Positions 36,247 through 41,446 of a stretch of DNA of 41,446 nt are shown piece by piece (position 1 is the first letter of the stretch; each line of letters begins with the position of its first letter). The stretch is from Betaproteobacteria bacterium (GTDB taxonomy: Bacteria; Pseudomonadota; Gammaproteobacteria; Burkholderiales; SG8-39): NCBI GenBank assembly GCA_011391185.1, contig JAABRB010000001.1, positions 1 through 41,446 of the forward strand. Direction: 5' to 3'. The notes beneath the pieces were generated by a model, which saw only the letters and a program-made list of their open reading frames with translations, did not search any database and was not told the origin of the DNA. Position numbers and translations under genes: made by a program.

Positions 36247-37463
36247 GGCTTGAGGCCCAGGAAGAGCTTCTCGCGGCCGAGCTTCACGTTCGGCACGCCG
36301 TCGTAGAGGAACACGTCGGCGGTCGCATACGTATCGGCGAACGGGTCGGGGATGAATGATCCGGTGCCGATGACGTCGACCGGCGCGCGGGCGTTGCCGA
36401 ACATCTTGCACTTGAACAGGTTGAAACCGGACGACGCGACGATCCGGGCGGCATTGAAGCCGGCCTGATCGAGTGTTTGCCGCAGCTTGATCACGGCGGC
36501 CACGGACACACCTGTGCCGAACAGGACGCGGCGCACACGATCCTTCACGATGTTGAGCGTGTCCGCGTCGAAGGCCTCCTCGCCCATCACGTTGCGCACC
36601 GCCTCGTACTCGTTGAGGACGTGCAGCCAGTTGGCGAGGATGTCCACCGAATCGTCGTAAGTCAGCCCCTCGGCAAACCGGTCGCCATGCGTATCGATGC
36701 GCAGTGACAGCGTCCGGTCGGCGGAGGGCAGGCTGGGCAGGTGCTCCTTGTACCACCAGCGGCAGACCTCCAGCGCATCGGCGTACTCCCTGCCGAAGTA
36801 GTCGATCAGGACCGTCAGATTGTCGCGCGGGAATGTCTCCACGTACATCTGTGCCGCGCGCAGCGTGGACCCGGCGTAGCCGATCAGGCTGTGCGGCATC
36901 GTGCCGAGGCCCGCCGTCTGGCCGTAGTACGGCGCGGTGAGATCCTGGGAGGATCCGACGAAACCGGCCGCTCCGGTGAGCTTGGCGATGCGGGTTCCGA
37001 CCGAAGCGCCGTATGCCGCGAGCAGGCTCATGTCGTCACCCGTGGCGTGCCGGGCGTGCATGTCGATGAATGCGGTTTTCGGGAGATTCATCGACATCCG
37101 GTGGGCGTTGTACGCCGATACGCAGGCGGTGCCCACCCGCTGCAGCACCAGCGTCTCCAGCTCGAGCAGGCGGGCGTAGGAGCCGGTGTAAGTGAAAATC
37201 GGCTTCTGGTCCGGAACGAACGCGCCTTCCTCGTAGTTGCGCGTGATGCTGAGCGGCGTTGCGTCGGCCGGGTAGTACTCGCGCAGCAGCTCGATCGCCG
37301 GACTGATCGCGCAGATGACCCGCCTGCGCATGAACACCCCGTAGGTGACGGTGCGATCGCCGAAGCGCTCGACGACGGCGCGCGACTTGGTGAAGTACTT
37401 GTCGGTGCGCGAGGCGACAAAGTCGGCCTTCTTCGCCGGGACGATCTCGAAGGGCTTCTGCAT
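36243..37463 (-). CDS. Nicotinate phosphoribosyltransferase-like protein
   Basis: The 406-residue protein is similar to nicotinate phosphoribosyltransferases. It opens 'KADFVASRTDKYFTKSRAVVERFG', with 'AYNAHRMSMNLPKTAFIDMHARHA' near 116-139, 'LTVLIDYFGREYADALEVC' and 'SLRIDTHGDR' near 252-261, and a phosphate-binding 'IVASSGFNLFKCKMF' toward the end. The reaction would join nicotinate and PRPP to give nicotinate mononucleotide in NAD salvage. The classic PncB family differs in detail, so I leave the symbol blank. It is the first gene of a two-gene unit with the universal stress protein. Confidence 0.82.
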   Translation of the reverse strand: MQKPFEIVPAKKADFVASRTDKYFTKSRAVVERFGDRTVTYGVFMRRRVICAISPAIELLREYYPADATPLSITRNYEEGAFVPDQKPIFTYTGSYARLLELETLVLQRVGTACVSAYNAHRMSMNLPKTAFIDMHARHATGDDMSLLAAYGASVGTRIAKLTGAAGFVGSSQDLTAPYYGQTAGLGTMPHSLIGYAGSTLRAAQMYVETFPRDNLTVLIDYFGREYADALEVCRWWYKEHLPSLPSADRTLSLRIDTHGDRFAEGLTYDDSVDILANWLHVLNEYEAVRNVMGEEAFDADTLNIVKDRVRRVLFGTGVSVAAVIKLRQTLDQAGFNAARIVASSGFNLFKCKMFGNARAPVDVIGTGSFIPDPFADTYATADVFLYDGVPNVKLGREKLFLGLKP

Positions 37464-37557
37464 GGTTACTCCGGGGCAGGCGTAAGCGCGAACGCCATTC
37501 TAGCAATTGCGTCCGTGCGCTGGGCGTGGCGGCGGGGGTCAGGCTAGAATACGACGC

Positions 37558-37968
37558 ATGAGCCGTCAAGAAGTCGCGTCCCGGATCACTTCCCGGCTCG
37601 CGTGCCGCCTGCTCGCGGCAGCGTTGCTTTGTGGCAGCGTGAGCGGTTGCAGCTGGGATTATGCGATGGGCGCAAGCTATGGCGGGACGGCTGCGGCGGC
37701 GTCCGGGGTCGGCACCGGGAGTGCGGCTGCGTCCACCGGGACGGTCGTCGCCGGAGGGACGGGCCTCTTCGTCAGCGTCTCGCTGGGCACGGCCGCCGCG
37801 AACATCATGGCGGTGGCGACCGGCGTCGCAATCTATGCCGCGATGCTCCAGGAGAGCGGTGAATGGCGCCCTTCGCTGTACACGCCGATGCTCGAAGGCC
37901 GCGCGATCAACGAGCAGGACTGCAGCAAGCCGATCACGAACTCGCAGGCGAATCTCAAGTGCAAATGA
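37558..37968 (+). CDS. Small hypothetical lipoprotein
   Basis: The 136-residue protein has a lipoprotein signal with lipobox SVSGC (lipidated Cys near residue 31). A Gly/Ala/Thr/Ser-rich stretch follows (about 42-70), then a hydrophobic helix at about 74-95 and a polar C-terminus. I recognise no family. TAGAAT at 37545-37550 lies so close to the ATG that, if it is a -10, the message would start at or next to the start codon; there is no Shine-Dalgarno. It is divergent from the phosphoribosyltransferase gene and precedes suyA by 61 bases. The link to the sulfolactate genes is only positional. Confidence 0.65.
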   Translation: MSRQEVASRITSRLACRLLAAALLCGSVSGCSWDYAMGASYGGTAAAASGVGTGSAAASTGTVVAGGTGLFVSVSLGTAAANIMAVATGVAIYAAMLQESGEWRPSLYTPMLEGRAINEQDCSKPITNSQANLKCK

Positions 37969-38029
37969 GTGTTCGACCGACAAGATCGATACGCGCTTTC
38001 ATGCGTGCGCGACCCGGGGGAGCGACTGC

Positions 38030-38311
38030 ATGATCCATTTCGTTGTGCATGACGAGAACGACTCGGTCGGCGTCGTCGTGGTGGAGGGCATCCGTTCCGG
38101 CCAGGATCTCGAAGGCTGGATCATGGACCAGGACAAGACGCTCAAGGTCAGGGCCCAGCAGGACATCCCGATCGGGCACAAGCTCGCAATCCGTGCGCTG
38201 AAGGACGGGGACACGGTCATCAAGTACGGTGTGGACATCGGTCGCGTCGTTGCGCCGATCAAGGTCGGCGAGCACGCCCACGTGCACAACATCAAGACCA
38301 AACGCTGGTAA
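38030..38311 (+). CDS. suyA: Sulfolactate sulfo-lyase small subunit (SuyA-like)
   Basis: The 93-residue protein is the small (SAF-domain) half of a UxaA-type lyase. It shows 'DIPIGHKLAIRALKDGDTVIKYG' and the ending 'HAHVHNIKTKRW', as in SuyA proteins. With the large subunit encoded next, it would remove sulfite from (R)-3-sulfolactate, giving pyruvate. GGGGGAG lies about 7 bases before the ATG at 38030. The same fold occurs in altronate dehydratase small domains; the split from the large subunit and the two dehydrogenases downstream favour SuyA. The upstream frame to 37661 is not coding. Confidence 0.78.
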   Translation: MIHFVVHDENDSVGVVVVEGIRSGQDLEGWIMDQDKTLKVRAQQDIPIGHKLAIRALKDGDTVIKYGVDIGRVVAPIKVGEHAHVHNIKTKRW

Positions 38312-38338
38312 CGCCGTCATGGGCGTCGCGAGCGTGGC

Positions 38339-38358
38339 GCCCGGGAATCGATCCGGGC
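38339..38358 (+). other. Intercistronic hairpin between suyA and suyB
   Basis: GCCCGG (38339-38344) pairs with CCGGGC (38353-38358) across an 8-nt loop in the 110-bp gap. There is no T-run. The gap ends with GAGG directly before the suyB start and an earlier GAGG about 10 bases upstream of it. Confidence 0.35.
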
Positions 38359-38421
38359 ACGGCCCGGCATCGAGCGCGACACCGAGCCTGACAGCGCGGC
38401 AAGAACCGAGGATTTCCGAGG

Positions 38422-39597
38422 ATGAGCATCGACCTTTCCAAGGCTGCCTTCCGGGGCTACCGGCGCGAGAACGGCCGCGTCGGCGCGCGCAACCACGTCA
38501 TCATCCTGCCGGTCGATGACCTCTCGAATGCGGCAGCCGAGGCGGTTGCGTACAGCATCAAGGGCGCGATGGCGTTGCCACACCCGTACGGGCGCCTGCA
38601 ATTCGGCGCAGATCTCGATCTGCACTTTCGCACCCTGATCGGAACGGGCGCGAGCCCGAACGTCGCCGCCGTGGTGGTGATCGGCATCGAGGCGGGCTGG
38701 ACGAAGCGCGTGGTCGATGGGATCGCGAAGACCGGCAAGCCCGTCACCGGGTTCGGGATCGAGTTGCACGGCGATCACGACACGATCATGCGCGCGTCGC
38801 GGGCCGCTCGGGAATACGTTCAGTGGGCCTCCGAGCTGCGTCGCGAGGAGTCTCCGATCAAGGAGCTCTGGGTCTCGACGAAGTGCGGCGAATCGGACAC
38901 GACCTCCGGCTGCGGCGCCAATCCCACGGTCGGCAACGCGTTCGACAAGCTCTATCCACATGGCACGACGCTGGTTTTCGGTGAGACGACCGAGCTGACC
39001 GGTGGCGAGCACCTGGTCGCGGAGCGCTGTCGCACGCCTGCGGTACGCGAGCAGTTCATGGCGATGTTCAACCGCTACCAGGAGGTCGTGAACCGCCACA
39101 AGACGAGCGACCTTTCCGAGTCGCAGCCGACCAAGGGGAACATTGCCGGGGGGCTCACCACGATCGAGGAAAAGGCGCTCGGCAACATCCAGAAGATCGG
39201 CCGCAAGTGCAAGGTCGACGGCGTGCTCGACAAGGCCGAAGCGCCGACCGGTCCGGGCCTCTGGTTCATGGATTCATCGTCAGCCGCAGCCGAGATGGTG
39301 ACGCTGTGCGCTGCTTCGGGATTTGCCGTGCATCTCTTTCCGACCGGTCAGGGAAACGTCATCGGCAATCCGATCCTGCCGGTGATCAAGCTCTGCGCGA
39401 ATCCGCGCACGGTGCGCACGATGACCGAGCACATCGACGTGGACGTCTCCGGGCTGCTCCGCCGCGAGATGTCGCCCGACCAGGCCGGTGACGCGCTCCT
39501 CGACTGCCTGCTGCGCACCGCGAACGGGCGGCTTACCGCCGCCGAGGCGCTCGGCCACCGCGAGTTCGTGCTGACGCGCCTCTACGAGAGCGCGTAG
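38422..39597 (+). CDS. suyB: Sulfolactate sulfo-lyase large subunit (SuyB-like)
   Basis: The 391-residue UxaA-family lyase carries three conserved regions: '[20 protein letters not shown]' at about 10-29, '[20 protein letters not shown]' at about 153-172, and '[20 protein letters not shown]' near 335-354. The Cys residues in the middle region are where UxaA-family enzymes hold the metal or cluster. It matches my memory of the large subunit of (R)-sulfolactate sulfo-lyase more closely than altronate or galactarate dehydratase, in length and in '[20 protein letters not shown]' (about 52-71). Context supports this: SuyA upstream, then SlcC-like and ComC-like dehydrogenases. A sequence search would settle the substrate. 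Confidence 0.78.
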   Translation: MSIDLSKAAFRGYRRENGRVGARNHVIILPVDDLSNAAAEAVAYSIKGAMALPHPYGRLQFGADLDLHFRTLIGTGASPNVAAVVVIGIEAGWTKRVVDGIAKTGKPVTGFGIELHGDHDTIMRASRAAREYVQWASELRREESPIKELWVSTKCGESDTTSGCGANPTVGNAFDKLYPHGTTLVFGETTELTGGEHLVAERCRTPAVREQFMAMFNRYQEVVNRHKTSDLSESQPTKGNIAGGLTTIEEKALGNIQKIGRKCKVDGVLDKAEAPTGPGLWFMDSSSAAAEMVTLCAASGFAVHLFPTGQGNVIGNPILPVIKLCANPRTVRTMTEHIDVDVSGLLRREMSPDQAGDALLDCLLRTANGRLTAAEALGHREFVLTRLYESA

Positions 39598-39649
39598 CCA
39601 ATTTCACCATGGTGGTGGCACGATTCGGCAGTACTTCACTTGCGGGCCG

Positions 39650-39692
39650 CACGGGGCGACCTCCCCCGTGTAAACCCCCGGCCGTCCCGGGG
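39650..39692 (+). other. Two tandem hairpins between suyB and slcC
   Basis: CACGGGG/CCCCGTG (39650-39656 with 39664-39670, 7-nt loop) is followed by CCCCGG/CCGGGG (39676-39681 with 39687-39692, 5-nt loop). They lie in the 136-bp gap. No T-run follows, so they more likely shape mRNA stability or translation than end transcription. Confidence 0.45.
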
Positions 39693-39733
39693 CGATCTGT
39701 TCTTGAGACGAATTCTAGGGAAGAGCTGCGCAG

Positions 39734-40669
39734 ATGCCGGAGATTGTCATCAGCGAATTCATGGACGAGGCGGCGGTCGCGACGCTTACCGCCCGCTTCC
39801 AGGTCCTGATCGATCCCCGACTGGTTGATGACCGGCCTGGACTCCTCGCGCTGTTGCGCAATGCGCGCGCATTGATCGTCCGAAATCGGACGCAGGTCGA
39901 CGCGGAAGTACTTTCCGCTGCGCCCGCGCTCCGCGTGGTCGGTCGTCTCGGCGTCGGTCTGGACAACATCGACACCGCTGCATGCGCTGCGCGCGGAATA
40001 GAAGTCATTCCGGCAACCGGCGCCAACGCGGACAGCGTGGCCGAGTATGTGCTGCTTGCGGCGGGAGTGCTGTTGCGCCAGGCGTTCGCCGCGAGCGAAG
40101 AGGTCGCGGACGGGCACTGGCCGCGCGCGAAATACTCGGAGGGTCGGGAGCTTGCCGGAAAGCTGCTCGGTCTGGTCGGGTTCGGATCGGTCGGGCAGCG
40201 TACCGCCACCAAGGCGCGCGCTTTCGGGATGCGCGTCGCGGCCTACGATCCGCTGCGCTCGCCCGACGATCCGGTGTGGCGTGCGCTCGGCACGCTCCGG
40301 CTGGGCCTCGACGACCTGATCGCGGAGAGCGACATCGTTTCGCTTCATTTGCCGCTCGTGAACGAGACCCGCAATCTTTTCGACCGCGAACGGCTTGGCC
40401 GGATGAAGCGCGGCGCGATTCTGATCAATACCGCGCGCGGCGGGATCGTGGACGAAACGGCGCTCGCCGAGCTGCTCCGCTTTGGCCGGATCGGCGGCGC
40501 GGCGATCGACGTATTTACCCACGAGCCGCTCCCATCGCGGTCGGCGCTCGCGGGTGTGCCGAATGCGCTCCTCACTCCGCATGTCGCGGGCGTGACCGTG
40601 GAGTCGAACCGGCGCGTTTCGATGCTGGTCGCGGACAAGGTTGCCGCCGCGCTTGCGTCTGCTGGGTGA
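39734..40669 (+). CDS. slcC: SerA-type dehydrogenase, likely (S)-sulfolactate dehydrogenase
   Basis: The 311-residue D-isomer-specific 2-hydroxyacid dehydrogenase starts MPEIVISEFMDEAAV. The NAD-binding fold has GFGSVG near residue 155, followed by 'VAAYDP', whose Asp favours NAD. The catalytic set is Arg in 'INTARGGIVDE', Glu in 'FTHEPLP' and His in 'LTPHVAGVT'. In characterised sulfolactate degraders SlcC oxidises (S)-sulfolactate to sulfopyruvate. The assignment here is from context (suyAB upstream, comC-like downstream); the family also includes phosphoglycerate and glyoxylate-type dehydrogenases. The ATG at 39734 lies 6 bases after a weak GAGC element. Confidence 0.72.
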   Translation: MPEIVISEFMDEAAVATLTARFQVLIDPRLVDDRPGLLALLRNARALIVRNRTQVDAEVLSAAPALRVVGRLGVGLDNIDTAACAARGIEVIPATGANADSVAEYVLLAAGVLLRQAFAASEEVADGHWPRAKYSEGRELAGKLLGLVGFGSVGQRTATKARAFGMRVAAYDPLRSPDDPVWRALGTLRLGLDDLIAESDIVSLHLPLVNETRNLFDRERLGRMKRGAILINTARGGIVDETALAELLRFGRIGGAAIDVFTHEPLPSRSALAGVPNALLTPHVAGVTVESNRRVSMLVADKVAAALASAG

Positions 40670-40696
40670 GGCGAGGGTGGTGGGGGAAAGATTGTT

Positions 40697-40809
40697 TCCC
40701 CTCCTCTTTGAGGAGGGGTGGCGCGCAGCGCCGGGGTGATGGGCAGCGGTGATCGAAACCTGAACCACCCCGCCGGCTACGCCGGCACCCCTCCTTGAAA
40801 AGGAGGGGA
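40697..40809. repeat. REP-like composite palindrome, copy 3
   Basis: This copy lies in the 171-bp gap between slcC and comC. The outer arms are CCCCTCCTCTTTGAGGAGGG and CCCCTCCTTGAAAAGGAGGG; the inner arms GCGCCGGGGTG and CACCCCGCCGG pair across a spacer. Its left arm contains GAGGAGGGGTGG and its right arm CACCCCTCCTTGAAAAGG, as in copy 1. Confidence 0.88.
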
Positions 40810-40840
40810 TACGCAAATGCCTTGTTGGTTCGATGGATGC

Positions 40841-41446
40841 ATGGCAAGACTTTCTGTCACTGAACTCGAATCACTCGCTCGCTCGGCGCTGGAGCGCGCA
40901 GGTGCGTCGCCGGCCGTCGCCGCATGCACAGCCGCCGCACTGGCTGCCGCGGATGCGCAGGGGCTCGCCGGGCACGGTGTGTCGCGCGTGCCGCAATACG
41001 CCGCCCATCTGCGCAATGGGCGCGCCATCGGAAGCGCCCTGCCGCGCGTCGTCATGGCGCGTGGCGGCGCCGCGCTCGTCGATGCGGGTTGCGGGCTCGC
41101 CTATCCCGCGTGCGCGCTTGCGGTCGAGGAGGCCGTTCGGCGCGCACGCGAGCTCGGTCTCGCGTTCGTGGGAGTGACGAACAGTCACCACTCGGGCGCG
41201 AGCGCGGTCCATCTCGCGCCGATCGCCCGGGCGAACCTGGTCGGGCTGATGCTCACCAATTCGCCCGCGGCGATGCCCGCCTGGGGGGGCAGGACGCCGC
41301 TCTTCGGTACGAACCCCATAGCCGCAGTTTTTCCGCGGGAGGGCAAGGAGCCGCTGGTCGTCGACCTTTCACTGTCCGAGGTGGCGCGCGGCAAGATCAT
41401 GGTCGCGGCAAAGGAAGGCAGGCCGATACCGTCCGGTTGGGCGTTG
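40841..41446 (+). CDS. comC: Malate/sulfolactate-type dehydrogenase, ComC-like, 3' end outside the window
   Basis: The first 202 codons of an Ldh2/ComC-family dehydrogenase are present, cut by the window edge. Family marks are 'GLAGHGVSRVPQYAAHLRNG', 'VTNSHHSGASAVHLAPIA', 'TNSPAAMPAWGGRTPLFGTN' and 'EGRPIPSGWAL'. The family uses NAD(P) on malate, L-lactate, ureidoglycolate or sulfolactate. Next to suyAB and slcC, the (R)-sulfolactate dehydrogenase ComC is the best reading: with SlcC it would convert (S)- to (R)-sulfolactate through sulfopyruvate. The start is the ATG at 40841; there is no Shine-Dalgarno. A REP-like element separates it from slcC. Confidence 0.75.
   Translation, partial: MARLSVTELESLARSALERAGASPAVAACTAAALAAADAQGLAGHGVSRVPQYAAHLRNGRAIGSALPRVVMARGGAALVDAGCGLAYPACALAVEEAVRRARELGLAFVGVTNSHHSGASAVHLAPIARANLVGLMLTNSPAAMPAWGGRTPLFGTNPIAAVFPREGKEPLVVDLSLSEVARGKIMVAAKEGRPIPSGWAL

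Noticed and set aside
35407..36756. 449-codon minus-strand frame including the universal stress protein
   Set aside because: The part above 36246 lies over the phosphoribosyltransferase gene in another frame; the true start is the ATG at 36246.
38030..39597. Altronate dehydratase (UxaA) instead of SuyAB
   Set aside because: The split small and large subunits, the SuyA-like ending, and the two downstream dehydrogenases fit sulfolactate better. No hexuronate genes are present.

Overview
The window is high-G+C chromosomal DNA from a proteobacterium, most likely a betaproteobacterium. Three things point there: the gene order mla - ibaG - murA - his - HIT - tatABC - Do protease - petABC - sspAB; the cytochrome b Qo motif PVWY, known as the usual form in beta- and gammaproteobacteria; and a short-form HisG. 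No phage, transposase, integrase or CRISPR array was seen.

Layout. Positions 1-5290 (minus strand) carry an MSHA-type pilus assembly block: an MshM/GspA-like ATPase, an MshL-like secretin, an MshN-like TPR protein and the start of an MshE-like ATPase. 5527-7687 (minus) hold a sigma-54-dependent response regulator coupled to an orphan ABC ATPase. 7867-15099 (plus) encode the lipid-asymmetry system MlaFEDACB, an ABC-2 exporter pair, IbaG and MurA. 15332-22417 (plus) hold nine histidine genes in the order hisGDCBHAFIE, interrupted by a palindromic repeat and a strong hairpin between hisF and hisI. A HIT protein and TatABC follow, facing a convergent HtrA-type protease (minus). 25944-30046 (plus) carry the cytochrome bc1 complex and SspA/SspB. 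Next come a SWIB-domain protein with a histone-like lysine-rich tail and tRNA-Thr(UGU). 31157-33839 (minus) encode a hybrid histidine kinase and a coupled single-domain response regulator. 34206-35381 (plus) is a cystathionine beta-lyase-like enzyme behind a strongly structured leader. 35407-37463 (minus) carry a nicotinate phosphoribosyltransferase-like gene and a coupled universal stress protein. A small lipoprotein gene follows.

The last 3.4 kb (38030 to the window edge) reads as a sulfolactate module. It contains both subunits of a UxaA-family sulfo-lyase (SuyA, SuyB), a SerA-type dehydrogenase (SlcC-like) and the N-terminal two thirds or so of a malate/sulfolactate-type dehydrogenase (ComC-like). 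In known systems the two dehydrogenases interconvert the stereoisomers of 3-sulfolactate through sulfopyruvate, and SuyAB splits (R)-sulfolactate into pyruvate and sulfite.

A second theme is short direct repeats at gene edges. There are five arrays with unit lengths of 10, 10-11, 11, 12 and 15 bp. The most striking is at hisD/hisC, where six 15-bp units each carry an ATGA stop/start junction and form a 29-codon mini-ORF that overlaps the end of hisD and the start of hisC. Three copies of a larger composite palindrome (REP-like) lie between genes near murA/hisG, hisF/hisI and slcC/comC.
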